Source of the DNA: a virus
IMG/VR virus record: IMGVR_UViG_3300047095_000535
Span: 1-64,000 of that record
Reading direction: 5' to 3' (one strand)
DNA: 64,000 nt
The notes under the pieces are model-generated. The model searched no databases and had not been told where the DNA came from. It was given only the letters and a program-made list of their open reading frames with translations. Shown piece after piece: positions 9,932 through 18,596 of the stretch (its first letter is position 1; the number at the start of each line of letters is the position of its first letter). The position numbers and the translations under genes were made by a program.

Positions 9932-11140
9932 TTACGCAAGCAGTGGTATTGTATACATTACACCATTTATACGAACTCTAAGACCAGATAGGGAGAAAGC
10001 TAGTGCTTGCCCTGCAACCGTGCTTAGGGGAACCGTGGCGGAACCGAGTACTAATTGGTTGGATGCGGTTGCGGTAGCGGAATCTCCTAGTATAATACAC
10101 CCGCTAATGGCGGATAAGGAGGTTGAGCTTGCTCCAGTATTGGAACCAATACAAATATTTTTAATCCCTGTTACAATGTTGGTTCCCGCATTCGATCCTA
10201 AGAAGTTGGAATAGCTTGCATCGGTGGCAGCATTTCCAGCGTTGACTCCTAAAAAGTTGGAGTTGTTTGCGTTGATTGCTCCCGACCCCGCTCCATTTCC
10301 TAAAAAGTTGGACTGATGCGCGTCGGTGGCACCATTTCCAGCATCAACACCTAAAAAGTTGGATTCATACGCATTAGTGGCAGAGTAACCAGCGTCAGAC
10401 CCTAAAAAATTGGAGTTGTCGGCGTTTATAGCCCCCGCTCCCGCTTGAAATCCGAAGAAATTACAATTCGGCGCTTCAGCCGCCCCGATTCCTGCGTCTT
10501 GTCCTAAAAAGTTGGAGTTGCTCGCGTTGGTTGCTCCTGCTCCTGCTTGATACCCTATAAAATTGGAATAGGTGGCGTTGGTGGCAATTGTTCCCGCAGT
10601 ATAGCCTATAAAAACAGAGTTACTTGCCCCGGTTGCTCCGTTGCCTGCCCCGTTACCAAAAAAGTTAGAATCTGTCGCCCCGGTTGTGCCATAGCCTGCT
10701 TGATACCCTATAAAATTGGAATAGGCAGAGTTGGTAGCGCCCGATCCTGCTTGATATCCTATAAAATTGGAGTTGTCGGCGTTTGTAGCGTTTAGCCCTG
10801 CGGCGTTTCCTATAAACGTAGAATTAGAGGGAATCGTAACGGGAGTTCCGTAAGTCACCCCAATACCTCCTAGGTTGGTTGACCCATATATAACAACCCC
10901 CGTTGAAAGCTTGACGTCAACCGAGCTTAACGAGCCGTTGATCTTTTGTCCGGTTGTAAAATCGTTATTAGCGGTTTTAACTGCAAAATCTCCTGACACC
11001 GCCGCGAAGTTGGTTTCTTTGGATATGCTACTCACGGGAGCGATACATGTAGTCCCAGACTGATTTAGCACTACTTGCTCACTCCCCACTAAAGGTTGGG
11101 TTGCGGGAGTAAGGTCAGAGATTCTTATTGTTGTACTCAT
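9932..11140 (-). CDS. Tandem-repeat tail-fibre protein (17-residue FxGxxAG repeats)
   Basis: 402 aa. Residues 1-106 form a head containing ISDLTPATQPLVGSEQVVLN, a common start of phage fibre/adhesin proteins. Residues 107-327 consist of thirteen 17-residue repeats of the form SNFxGxxAGxxATxAxx. Residues 328-402 form a tail (CIILGDSATA, NQLVLGSATV) typical of the end of such beta-helices. The regular small-residue pattern resembles left-handed beta-roll (YadA-head-like) repeats, so the protein is probably a trimeric fibre shaft or adhesin. It is monocistronic or the last gene before a promoter and has its own late box 7 nt upstream. The fold is an inference. Confidence 0.7.
   Translation of the reverse strand: MSTTIRISDLTPATQPLVGSEQVVLNQSGTTCIAPVSSISKETNFAAVSGDFAVKTANNDFTTGQKINGSLSSVDVKLSTGVVIYGSTNLGGIGVTYGTPVTIPSNSTFIGNAAGLNATNADNSNFIGYQAGSGATNSAYSNFIGYQAGYGTTGATDSNFFGNGAGNGATGASNSVFIGYTAGTIATNATYSNFIGYQAGAGATNASNSNFLGQDAGIGAAEAPNCNFFGFQAGAGAINADNSNFLGSDAGYSATNAYESNFLGVDAGNGATDAHQSNFLGNGAGSGAINANNSNFLGVNAGNAATDASYSNFLGSNAGTNIVTGIKNICIGSNTGASSTSLSAISGCIILGDSATATASNQLVLGSATVPLSTVAGQALAFSLSGLRVRINGVMYTIPLLA
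10160..10822 (-). repeat. Thirteen 51-bp coding repeats in a tail-fibre gene
   Basis: Residues 107-327 of the 402-aa protein repeat every 17 codons. The invariant core is F-(I/L/F)-G-x-x-A-G and the third-codon bases have diverged, so this is an old in-frame expansion. Copy number in such arrays can change by recombination, which would lengthen or shorten the fibre. Confidence 0.85.
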
Positions 11141-11146
11141 ATATGG

Positions 11147-11284
11147 TTATTTAATAATAACGAGGTTATTCTCCGTAGATACTAATTTTTTCTCATCCGT
11201 TGCCAAGTGGACTGGGCTAGGGCGGGGCTTTTTTACCCAAAAAGCAAAAATCTTTGCTAAAATTGATTTTATTTTGGCAAGCAT
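11147..11284 (-). CDS. Small basic protein, unknown
   Basis: 45 aa (MLAKIKSILAKIFAFWVKKP...). An in-frame extension upstream to 11362 would add a hydrophobic N-terminus, but it would read through the opposite-strand gene. The ATG at 11284 has a late box exactly 5 nt before it, so I take the short form. The N-terminal half is an amphipathic, possibly membrane-seeking helix followed by a Lys/Pro-rich stretch. Its stop overlaps the late box of the 402-aa fibre gene. Function unknown; a small lysis-associated or virion-associated peptide would fit, but nothing proves it. Confidence 0.45.
   Translation of the reverse strand: MLAKIKSILAKIFAFWVKKPRPSPVHLATDEKKLVSTENNLVIIK
11148..11153 (-). promoter_or_regulatory. 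Late promoter box TAAATA
   Basis: Minus-strand TTAAATA ends 7 nt before the ATG at 11140. Confidence 0.55.
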
Positions 11285-11318
11285 ATTGATATTTAGGAAA
11301 AAAAAGTAAATAGCAACA
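11285..11318. promoter_or_regulatory. Divergent pair of late promoter boxes
   Basis: A 34-bp intergenic region holds TAAATA on the minus strand (11290-11295, 5 nt before the ATG at 11284) and on the plus strand (11307-11312, 6 nt before the ATG at 11319), with an A-run between. It drives genes in both directions. Confidence 0.6.
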
Positions 11319-11531
11319 ATGAGCAAGAAGCTAGTAAGCAAACTGAAGGTTAAGGAAGACAAGTTGATGGACGCGATTTATGAGATACAGGAGTTGCTGG
11401 ACGCGACAGAAGACGCGGAATTGAGTTCGATGGGGAACGAATTTTGCGATGCGATGATTGACTTTATCTCCTCGAATGGTATAATGACCTTGAATGAAAT
11501 ACGAGAATTTATCGAAGAGCAACTTGAGTGA
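11319..11531 (+). CDS. Small acidic helical protein, unknown
   Basis: 70 aa, MSKKLVSKLKVKEDKLMDAI..., highly charged and predicted mostly helical, with no recognised motif. It is the first gene after the plus-strand late box (6 nt before the ATG). It overlaps the start of the epimerase/reductase gene if that gene begins at 11494. Function unknown. Confidence 0.55.
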   Translation: MSKKLVSKLKVKEDKLMDAIYEIQELLDATEDAELSSMGNEFCDAMIDFISSNGIMTLNEIREFIEEQLE

Positions 11532-12375
11532 GGATATCCTGATCCTAGGACAAGGGTATATAGGCACATTTTTACACCAGCAGTTATTACAGCGGGGACA
11601 TCATAATGTTTTTATTGTGGGGTCTAATAAACTAAACTATCACAACCCATCGGTTTTACGGACATTTTTATTAAATAACGGACTAGGTATAGTAATAAAC
11701 TGTTCGGGATTTACCGGGAGACCAAATGTTGACGAGGGGGAGCTGAAAAAGGAAGAATGTTGGAGACTCAACGTTCTTAGCCCTATTTCAGTAGCCAGAA
11801 CATGTAACGATTTACATGTGAAGTACTTTCATATTGGAAGTGGATGTATTTACGATGGGTATGATAAAGAGTTTACCGAAGAAGACGCTCCAAACTTCGG
11901 GCTTTTCGACCATAGCTCGTTCTATAGTAAGAGTAAACACGCTTTTGAGCTACATACCCGGGATTTAAATGTCAAGGTCATTAGAATTAGGATGCCTATT
12001 TGTAATGATCTAGGAAATCCTAGAAATTATCTACATAAGATATTAAATTATAAAAAACTCATAAATTGTATAAACTCCAAGACTTATCTTCCAGATTTGG
12101 CAGGGTTCTTGTCGAGTTATATAGAGAACAACACTGAGTGGTGGACTAGGCAGGATATATATAATGTGGTCAACCCCGACCCGCTTTCCACTAAAGACGT
12201 GTTGGAGATTGTAAATCCATCGTGGTTGGATTCGGGGGTGGAATGGGTAAACATTAAAGAACTATCTCTCGCTGCTCCTCGTAGCAATTGTGTTTTAGAC
12301 TCGTCAAAAGCTTGTAGATGGTATCCTTTACAAACGGAGAGTGAGATTCTACAGGAAGTCGTGTGGAAACAATAA
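11494..12375 (+). CDS. NRS/ER-like nucleotide-sugar 3,5-epimerase/4-reductase (RmlD-type SDR)
   Basis: 293 aa. A Rossmann NAD(P) site near the N-terminus (ILILGQGYIG) is followed by the Ser/Tyr/Lys triad region (HIGSGCIYDG, then YSKSK). The segment RIRMPICNDLGNPRNYL and the late APRSN motif match the plant and mimivirus UDP-4-keto-6-deoxyglucose epimerase/reductase (NRS/ER) family better than bacterial RmlD. The expected reaction is conversion of a 4-keto-6-deoxy sugar nucleotide to the L-rhamnose form. It precedes a RmlA-type gene, so both probably feed one sugar-nucleotide pathway, perhaps for glycosylating fibres or altering host glycans. The exact start is uncertain: the ATG at 11494 overlaps the previous gene, and a TTG near 11524 is the alternative. 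Confidence 0.75.
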   Translation: MKYENLSKSNLSEDILILGQGYIGTFLHQQLLQRGHHNVFIVGSNKLNYHNPSVLRTFLLNNGLGIVINCSGFTGRPNVDEGELKKEECWRLNVLSPISVARTCNDLHVKYFHIGSGCIYDGYDKEFTEEDAPNFGLFDHSSFYSKSKHAFELHTRDLNVKVIRIRMPICNDLGNPRNYLHKILNYKKLINCINSKTYLPDLAGFLSSYIENNTEWWTRQDIYNVVNPDPLSTKDVLEIVNPSWLDSGVEWVNIKELSLAAPRSNCVLDSSKACRWYPLQTESEILQEVVWKQ

Positions 12376-12386
12376 GAAATAAGCAT

Positions 12387-13133
12387 ATGAAAAAAAACAT
12401 GAAAGGTATTATATTGGCGGGAGGGCGGGCAACCCGCTTGGATCAATTGACCAAGGTTATATCAAAGCAACTGTTGCCAGTGTACACTCAGCCAATGATA
12501 TATTACTCTATCAAGACTTTGATTGATATGGGTATAACGGATATTCTGATCATAGTGTCGTCAGATTTACAGTTACACCTGTTCAAGACCCAGCTAGGAG
12601 ACGGTGCTAGATATGGAGTGGAGTTTACCTACATCGTTCAGGACGCTCCGAGAGGAATTGCCGACGCATTTAGGGTCGGGGAGCTGTTTATTGGCAAGTC
12701 AGACGTTACTTTAATCTTAGGAGACAACGTTTTTCTCTTGAATAAGAGTCTTTCACCTACTCCAAACACCATTTACACGTATAAAGTTCGAAATCCATCG
12801 GCGTATGGGGTGGCGACTCTCAATGATTATGGGGAGTTGGCGGATATCGTTGAGAAGCCTAAAGAGTTTGTAAGCGACAATGCAGTTGTCGGTTTATATG
12901 TTTTCACCAATCAGGTTTTGGACTTCGTAAAGCTTTTAAATCCCTCCGAGCGGGGAGAATTGGAGATTACCGACCTGATTAAGCTCATGATGATGGAGGA
13001 TTACGTAGAGGTTGAGGAGATCGACGGGGTGTGGTTTGACTGTGGAACCCATGAAGACCTTTTGGAGTGCGCGGAGTACGTTCGGGCGCTTGCAAAACGG
13101 ACAACCCGTGCTATCTTCCTCTCAGAGATATGA
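12387..13133 (+). CDS. RmlA-type sugar-1-phosphate nucleotidyltransferase
   Basis: 248 aa from the ATG at 12387; an in-frame GTG at 12363 is possible. It carries the nucleotidyltransferase signature GIILAGGRATRLDQLTK and then SKQLLPVY.QPMIYY, diagnostic of glucose-1-phosphate thymidylyltransferases, plus a metal-binding LILGDN and a VEKPKE segment. It should make dTDP- or UDP-sugar from sugar-1-phosphate and NTP. It is about 40 residues shorter than typical bacterial RmlA, lacking the C-terminal allosteric extension, as in minimal forms. It sits between the epimerase/reductase and the clamp loader and overlaps the latter by 4 nt. Confidence 0.8.
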   Translation: MKKNMKGIILAGGRATRLDQLTKVISKQLLPVYTQPMIYYSIKTLIDMGITDILIIVSSDLQLHLFKTQLGDGARYGVEFTYIVQDAPRGIADAFRVGELFIGKSDVTLILGDNVFLLNKSLSPTPNTIYTYKVRNPSAYGVATLNDYGELADIVEKPKEFVSDNAVVGLYVFTNQVLDFVKLLNPSERGELEITDLIKLMMMEDYVEVEEIDGVWFDCGTHEDLLECAEYVRALAKRTTRAIFLSEI

Positions 13134-14053
13134 ACGACCGACTAAACTCAATCTGGGTAGAAAAATACCGTCCACAAACTCTTGAAGACTTATGTATTTC
13201 CGATGAAAATCGAAGTATTATAGAGTCTTTCAAGACAGAAATACCACATTTACTGCTAGTGGGGGGACCGGGAACCGGAAAAACCACTGTGGCGAGGATT
13301 TTAGTCCATGATGTGCTAAAATGTGACTATTTATACATCAACTCGTCTGACGAGAACGGCATCGACACAATCAGAAACAAGATTACGGGGTTTGTTCAGA
13401 CCAAAAGCTTCGATGGTAACATAAAAGTGGTCATATTGGATGAAGCGGACAATCTTACCAAGAATTTCCAAGACGGATTGAGAAATCTGATGGAGTCCTA
13501 TGCCCCATATGCTAGATTTATCCTAACAGGTAATTATAAGCATAAGATAAGCACTCCTTTACAGTCCAGATGTCAGTTTTTGGATATAAAACCTTCCCTT
13601 CAACAAGCGTTCAAAAGATGTGTACGTATTCTCACAGAAGAAGGCATAGTCACTACTGTCGATCAGAAAAGACAGTTGGCAGCGTTGATTAAATCGTATT
13701 ATCCCGATCTTCGGAAGTGTATAAACGAGATGCAGAAGTTTTGTATCGAGGGGGAGTTGGTTATTACCCAATCCATCAATAACAACGAGTTATGCGTCAA
13801 GATTTATGATGAAATAGCGTCTCATAATACTCTAGACCTTCGAAAGTATCTAATACAGAACGAAGAGGCGTTTAATTCCGATTGGGAGCAGTTGTTGGTC
13901 GATTTTCTGAATTATATATACGATCTACCTCTAAACGAGCTAAAGAAAAAGGCTATGATACTCACCATAGCCGATCATCTTGAAAAATGCTCCCGAGTCA
14001 ACGACAAGGAGATCAATTTCTTTGCGTGTGTCTTAAATCTGGAGAATATTTAA
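13130..14053 (+). CDS. 44: Sliding-clamp loader AAA+ ATPase subunit (T4 gp44-like / RFC small subunit)
   Basis: 307 aa, starting at the ATG that overlaps the upstream stop (ATGA). It opens WVEKYRPQTLEDLC, the hallmark of RFC/gp44 subunits. Walker A is GGPGTGKTT (about residue 46), Walker B is VILDEAD, sensor 1 is LTGN, and SRC near residue 148 supplies the arginine-finger motif. It should form the gp44/62-type complex that loads the phage clamp at primer-template junctions. The clamp also links replication to late transcription in T4. Its partner subunit and clamp are not in the window. Finding it downstream of sugar-nucleotide genes and next to structural genes is unusual compared with T4. 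Confidence 0.9.
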   Translation: MNDRLNSIWVEKYRPQTLEDLCISDENRSIIESFKTEIPHLLLVGGPGTGKTTVARILVHDVLKCDYLYINSSDENGIDTIRNKITGFVQTKSFDGNIKVVILDEADNLTKNFQDGLRNLMESYAPYARFILTGNYKHKISTPLQSRCQFLDIKPSLQQAFKRCVRILTEEGIVTTVDQKRQLAALIKSYYPDLRKCINEMQKFCIEGELVITQSINNNELCVKIYDEIASHNTLDLRKYLIQNEEAFNSDWEQLLVDFLNYIYDLPLNELKKKAMILTIADHLEKCSRVNDKEINFFACVLNLENI

Positions 14054-14604
14054 GCGTCTTCTAGGGTTTCGTATAATAGTGCGATGTTCGCACTGTCACG
14101 GGTAGCCCGAACGGACTCCCCTGCTAGCCTAATGTTGGTAGGGGTGTTTTTACCGTCTCCTTTATCAGTTACACGGGTGATATTCTGCATATCCGCTTTC
14201 CATTCTTCTGCTTTGAAGTTGGTTTTGGGGTTCCAAACGATCCAATCGTCAGGTATTTTGACGTTTGGATCGTTGGTGTCTAGAATGTCGATCATTTCGG
14301 GTTTGACCGTGATCGGAGTGACCCCTCCATGACACGCTTTGACCGTAATAACAGCGTTGTCAGCGGTTTTATGTTGGTTTCCTGCGGAAGCACCTGATAA
14401 TCGGTCTCCCACTTGAACCACTCGGAGAGGAATGTTCCTATCATATAGGTCATCCAGTTCTTGCTGCATCATAGTAGGCATCGCATTGTAACAGTCACAG
14501 GACTTATAATTTTTGCGTAGTTTTACAATGTCTCCTTGCAAATACCCTCCAATTACGTACCTTGATAATACCGTTTCATAAATCTTGTCGAATTTCGCTC
14601 CCAT
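14050..14604 (-). CDS. Unknown T4-like phage protein, probably late
   Basis: 184 aa from the ATG at 14604, chosen because a late box ends 5 nt before it. An in-frame upstream extension would run into the opposite gene. Sequence features are MGAKFDKIYETVLSRY, then GGYLQGDIVKLRKNYKSCDCY and a C-terminal SVRATRDSANIALL. The 'G(G/F)xxGDxVKL' stretch is seen in small proteins encoded near neck and head genes of T4-like phages. No catalytic residues are recognised. Its 3' end overlaps convergently with the clamp-loader gene by 4 nt. Function unknown. Confidence 0.6.
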   Translation of the reverse strand: MGAKFDKIYETVLSRYVIGGYLQGDIVKLRKNYKSCDCYNAMPTMMQQELDDLYDRNIPLRVVQVGDRLSGASAGNQHKTADNAVITVKACHGGVTPITVKPEMIDILDTNDPNVKIPDDWIVWNPKTNFKAEEWKADMQNITRVTDKGDGKNTPTNIRLAGESVRATRDSANIALLYETLEDA

Positions 14605-14637
14605 GATTATATTTATCGTTTTAGGGTAAATATATCT
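14605..14637. promoter_or_regulatory. Divergent pair of late promoter boxes
   Basis: The 33-bp intergenic region has TAAATA on the minus strand (14610-14615, 5 nt before the ATG at 14604) and on the plus strand (14627-14632, 5 nt before the ATG at 14638). Both spacings put transcription starts on the start codons. Confidence 0.65.
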
Positions 14638-16278
14638 ATGAAGTTTTCCAGATTGGTTAAAATCGTGACTGAGGCTAAGGACGAAAAGCCCGGACAACGG
14701 TACTTTAGCGCACAAAATAGACAAGGACCAGCGGGGATGGTTTCCGGCCCTATCGGTAAGGTGGACAATTTTGAACTCCGCAAGAAGCTTAATAGATGGG
14801 AGTTCAACCCGGAAGTTGATATGGACAACAAGTCCAAATCAGGATTTCAGGAAGCATCCGCCATTTGGAACGCTATGACCAATGCGTTTGGTATTCTAGC
14901 CAATGATGACACTTTTCAAGCGGAAGCTTCCAAGATAGCGGACGAGTTTGATAAGAACCGGGATGCGTTTCGTCAGACTTTAGGTATAGGTGAGGATGAT
15001 ATTACTTCTTATGATGAGGAAGCCAAGTCCAATAGTCTACCAAACACGATCCAGAAGCAGGAAAGCAGGCTGGAAGGATTTGGAGATGAGATCCGAAAGG
15101 CGCAGAGAAGCATCAATCATGCCAATATGTCTCCCGGGGAGGTGTATAAACTGAAAAAGACCATCGCATCAATAAGAACGGATATAAAAAGTGATGAAGA
15201 GCAGTTAAAAAAGGAAACTAGATGGAAGCAGAAAAACCAACTGGAACAAAGCATAGACAATCAACATAAGAGACTGGCTAAGTTGGAAGGTATATATGAT
15301 GAGACGCAGTATAACGAAACTACCCTGAACTTTCTTAAGGCGCGTATCGTGGATAACCAAAAGAAGGTCTCCGACTTGACTAAAAAGGTGGAAGCGAATA
15401 AGGCCGAGTGGGAAGAACTAATCGCCAGAACTACCCAAATCGAGGAAAACAACCAGAAAAACAATGATTACGCTCTTGAGCAGTTCAAGCATCTTATAAC
15501 CTCCAGCGCGAGAAAGTTGGGGATGAAACTTCGTAACGAGTCTTCCAACAAGGAACGACTTAATGATCTTTCACAGGTGCAATGGGACACGTCATTGGCA
15601 TCCGCTGACACCAAAACAAAAATCGCCATGTTGGACTCATTGGCTAGCTCCGACCCTAACATCAATCCGGTGTTGGGGTATGTTGACAGATTTGCCAAGT
15701 CTTATTATGGAGATGAAGGCGAAGGAGGAGAAGCAATCCACGTCAAGGAACTGGATTCCCGCGAGTTTAACCCGCAACTTAATATATCAAAAACGCGAGA
15801 TTATAATAATCTTCCGTTTGTGAGACTTTTACGAATCTATAGTGCTATTCGCGAAGGAGCGAAGAACCCACAGATACCTCTTGTGGGGGTTGATATGAAT
15901 CAACACAATAAAGCATATGCGGCATTAAAAACCGCCCTTACAGAGGAAGCGAAAAGAAAACCCGTTGACCGTGAATGGGATGACCGCATCTTCAAGAGTG
16001 CGATGGTTATACATATCAAGGACTTGGCAATCCCCGATAAGGAGAAACAAGACTTATACGATTGGCTCAATAAGCCATGGTCTGTCAATAAGAGAGGGTT
16101 TACAATGCCCATGCAGTTGATGTCTCGTATAGACTCGTATTGTAAGGATGTTAAAAAGGCTCAAGAACTACAAGCGGAATCGTTTGATCGATACTACGAC
16201 AAGATTATACAGGGAATCCGGTATAATGAGGACGATTTTAAGCTGGATATGGTGGAAATCTTAACACGCTTTAAATAA
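14638..16278 (+). CDS. Coiled-coil structural protein, possible internal head protein
   Basis: 546 aa. The N-terminus MKFSRLVKIVTEAKDE resembles T4 capsid-targeting peptides (hydrophobic helix ending in a Glu-Ala cleavage site). Residues about 135-280 are strongly coiled-coil (Lys/Glu/Gln heptads, for example EQLKKETRWKQKNQLEQS). The C-terminal half is mixed and globular. No enzyme motif is seen. It is preceded by a late box 5 nt before the ATG and followed 5 nt later by gp25. It could be an internal head protein or a baseplate-associated coiled coil; the targeting idea is inference. Confidence 0.55.
   Translation: MKFSRLVKIVTEAKDEKPGQRYFSAQNRQGPAGMVSGPIGKVDNFELRKKLNRWEFNPEVDMDNKSKSGFQEASAIWNAMTNAFGILANDDTFQAEASKIADEFDKNRDAFRQTLGIGEDDITSYDEEAKSNSLPNTIQKQESRLEGFGDEIRKAQRSINHANMSPGEVYKLKKTIASIRTDIKSDEEQLKKETRWKQKNQLEQSIDNQHKRLAKLEGIYDETQYNETTLNFLKARIVDNQKKVSDLTKKVEANKAEWEELIARTTQIEENNQKNNDYALEQFKHLITSSARKLGMKLRNESSNKERLNDLSQVQWDTSLASADTKTKIAMLDSLASSDPNINPVLGYVDRFAKSYYGDEGEGGEAIHVKELDSREFNPQLNISKTRDYNNLPFVRLLRIYSAIREGAKNPQIPLVGVDMNQHNKAYAALKTALTEEAKRKPVDREWDDRIFKSAMVIHIKDLAIPDKEKQDLYDWLNKPWSVNKRGFTMPMQLMSRIDSYCKDVKKAQELQAESFDRYYDKIIQGIRYNEDDFKLDMVEILTRFK
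16272..16277 (+). promoter_or_regulatory. Late promoter box TAAATA
   Basis: Part of TTTAAATAA at the end of the preceding gene (also encoding its last Lys and stop). It ends 6 nt before the GTG at 16284. Confidence 0.55.
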
Positions 16279-16283
16279 TATAG

Positions 16284-16769
16284 GTGAACATTAAAATAAA
16301 ATCTCTGGGGGTTGACAAACTGTCGGAAAAGTCTCTTGCCGGGGGATATCTATATAAGGATATCGCTCTCGACATGAACCCCGCTGTGTCTTTTAACAAT
16401 CAGTTGAACCGACATGAGTATTATAGGGATATTTCGGCCATATTCGACATCGAAGCGATTAAAAACAGCATCAAAAACGCTTTTTTAACGTCTCCGGGGC
16501 AGAAAATTCTGAATCCTACCTATGGGGTGGATCTACGGCAGTTTTTATTCGAACCCGTGTCGGACTTCATAGCGGATATCATAAAAGATGACATTCAGAA
16601 CAAGCTTCCGATCATGGAACCCCGGGTTGAGATTAAAAAAGTCCGAGTGGTGGAGGACGAAGATAACAACCAATACAATATATCGTTCCAGATAAATGTC
16701 CCCTCTTTGGATATAGTCGGGCTGTCTATTAAATCAGAACTCAATTCTACTGGTTATACGGTTATCTGA
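16284..16769 (+). CDS. 25: Baseplate wedge protein, gp25/GpW family
   Basis: 161 aa, GTG start. Residues about 55-95 carry the gp25-family core: AIKNSIKNAFLTSPGQKILNP followed by YGVDLRQFLFEP, then a short beta-rich end. gp25 is a lysozyme-unrelated wedge subunit that contacts gp6 and the first sheath ring, nucleating sheath assembly. It is followed after 15 nt by gp6, the expected structural partner. A late box lies 6 nt before the start. Slightly longer than T4 gp25 (132 aa), mainly at the N-terminus. Confidence 0.85.
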   Translation: MNIKIKSLGVDKLSEKSLAGGYLYKDIALDMNPAVSFNNQLNRHEYYRDISAIFDIEAIKNSIKNAFLTSPGQKILNPTYGVDLRQFLFEPVSDFIADIIKDDIQNKLPIMEPRVEIKKVRVVEDEDNNQYNISFQINVPSLDIVGLSIKSELNSTGYTVI

Positions 16770-16770
16770 T

Positions 16771-16776
16771 TAAATA
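16771..16776 (+). promoter_or_regulatory. Late promoter box TAAATA
   Basis: TTAAATA just after the gp25 stop, ending 8 nt before the ATG of gp6 at 16785. Confidence 0.55.
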
Positions 16777-16784
16777 ATTCGAGA

Positions 16785-18596
16785 ATGAGTAATGTTCCCG
16801 AATATAATCTGCCCCAAGATGCGTATGTGAATTTCGATGCCTTGTCGCTCAAGGCGTTCATGATCGATCAGTTAAACGCTTCGGGTAAGTTCACCGACCA
16901 GAACTATGAAGGTAGCAATATGTCGTCCGTGTTGGACATTTTGGCGTATTATACCCACGTTCTGATGTTCTATCTCAACCAAACATCTTCCGAGTCGATG
17001 TTTACTCAAGCGTCTATTTACGAGAACATGAATAAAATCGTGAAGTTGATGGGGTATAAGCCCACTGGGAAGCAAACTTCCCTTTCCCCGGTCAGCTGTA
17101 CGGCTTCAGATAAATTGGACCCTGCCAATTATGTTGTTCGTAAGTATAGCTACTTTTTAATAGATAACATTCAGTACACTTTTATAGACGACCAATCGTT
17201 TGATAAAACTCTGACAGGTTCCGAAGACATAGAGTCCATATCCAAGAACGCGATTCTCTATCAGGGTACAGTGGGCGAATACCCCATTTACACGGCGGAA
17301 GGTGTGGAGTATGAGACACTCCCGGTAGTGGTTGATAATCTGGTATCAGACAAGGATACGCGGTTCATTTCACATGGAACGATTACCGTGTATGTTAAGG
17401 AAATTGAAAGTGGACGCTGGTATGAATATGAAGAAGCGGATAGCTTGTTCTTACTGGAGTCTACCAGTCGTGCGTATGATATACGACTAAATGAGAATGG
17501 CCATTACGAGATAAAGTTCGGTAATGGTATTTTCGGACGCCAGTTGAACACGGGTGATGAAGTGGCCGTTTGTTACATCTATAGTGATGGACAAAAAGGA
17601 CAGATTAGTAAAAACGCGATAGATGGTAACAAGCTGTACATCTATAATAGCTCACAGTTTAATGAAATATACGCGGACATCAACTCCGACTCTACCGCTA
17701 CTCCGATATCAGATAGCAATAAGAGCTTCCTATATTTTAACAACCCTTCAAATTCTACGGTTATCAAAGACGCGGAGACGGTGGACCAAATACGTGAGAA
17801 TAGTCCCACCTTCCTATCCTCCCAGTTGAGACTGGTCACGGAGGCGGATTATGAAAGATTTTTAAAGAAAAGCATCCCGAATATATTGAATGACGTAAAA
17901 GTTGTAAATAATTCCACGTATATCAATGGATATATTGACTATTTTTATCAAATATGTGTTGACCCTAACAAGGTGAACCGTGTCATTTTAAATCAGGTAA
18001 ACTTCGCGGATTCATGTGACTTCAATAACGTGAATGTATTCTGTGTTCCGTCATTCTCGTTAGCTGCCGATGAAATGTACCCCGATTACATGAGTAATAG
18101 CTATATTACCCTGATAAAAACCCTTACGGATGATAAGAAAATGGTGAGTAACGAGGTAGTTCCAAGAGACCCTGTTTATATGGCGTTGGATTTCGGATTT
18201 ACTAATAAGACCGTCTCGAAAGAGATTTACAGCGACACCAAGTTAGTGGTAACTAGAGAGAAAAACGATAAAACGAACAAAGAGACCATAAAGACCAAGA
18301 TATTAGACATACTTCTAGGTGCGTTCGACTCTTCAGTGGTCAAGCTTGGACACACTATCAATACATCTACTCTGGCGTCTGAGATACTAAGCGTGGCTGG
18401 AATCAAAAGCATACGGACGGTAAACGAGGCGGAAGGCATCTTCTTTGAAGGTCTATCATTCGTTTGTTGGAACCCCATGTTTGAAGGAGTGGACGAAACC
18501 CTGATAAACCAGACAACTACGCTTCCATACTTCAAATACCCATACTTGTATAGACCAAACTCCTTAACCAAACGAATAGAAGTAATAGATGAGTAA
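16785..18596 (+). CDS. 6: Baseplate wedge protein, gp6 / baseplate-J type
   Basis: 603 aa, close to T4 gp6 (660 aa). The N-terminus has the family pattern FDALSLKAFMIDQLNASGKF.DQNYEGSN followed by a helical LDILAYYTHVLMFYLNQ segment. The middle contains YEIKFGNGIFGRQLNTGDEV, the 'FGxGxxGxxxxxG' element of baseplate J proteins. A later LRLVTEADYERFL is also typical. gp6 forms the inner ring holding the wedges together around the hub. It sits directly after gp25 and overlaps the 705-aa gene by 8 nt. Confidence 0.88.
   Translation: MSNVPEYNLPQDAYVNFDALSLKAFMIDQLNASGKFTDQNYEGSNMSSVLDILAYYTHVLMFYLNQTSSESMFTQASIYENMNKIVKLMGYKPTGKQTSLSPVSCTASDKLDPANYVVRKYSYFLIDNIQYTFIDDQSFDKTLTGSEDIESISKNAILYQGTVGEYPIYTAEGVEYETLPVVVDNLVSDKDTRFISHGTITVYVKEIESGRWYEYEEADSLFLLESTSRAYDIRLNENGHYEIKFGNGIFGRQLNTGDEVAVCYIYSDGQKGQISKNAIDGNKLYIYNSSQFNEIYADINSDSTATPISDSNKSFLYFNNPSNSTVIKDAETVDQIRENSPTFLSSQLRLVTEADYERFLKKSIPNILNDVKVVNNSTYINGYIDYFYQICVDPNKVNRVILNQVNFADSCDFNNVNVFCVPSFSLAADEMYPDYMSNSYITLIKTLTDDKKMVSNEVVPRDPVYMALDFGFTNKTVSKEIYSDTKLVVTREKNDKTNKETIKTKILDILLGAFDSSVVKLGHTINTSTLASEILSVAGIKSIRTVNEAEGIFFEGLSFVCWNPMFEGVDETLINQTTTLPYFKYPYLYRPNSLTKRIEVIDE

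Noticed and set aside
10160-10822. Regular 51-bp DNA repeats, considered as a CRISPR array
   Set aside because: Period is 17 codons, in frame with a continuous protein and without spacer-like unique segments.
11285-11362. N-terminal extension of the 45-aa gene giving a membrane segment
   Set aside because: It would start inside the opposite gene and has no late box; the shorter start has one at 5 nt.
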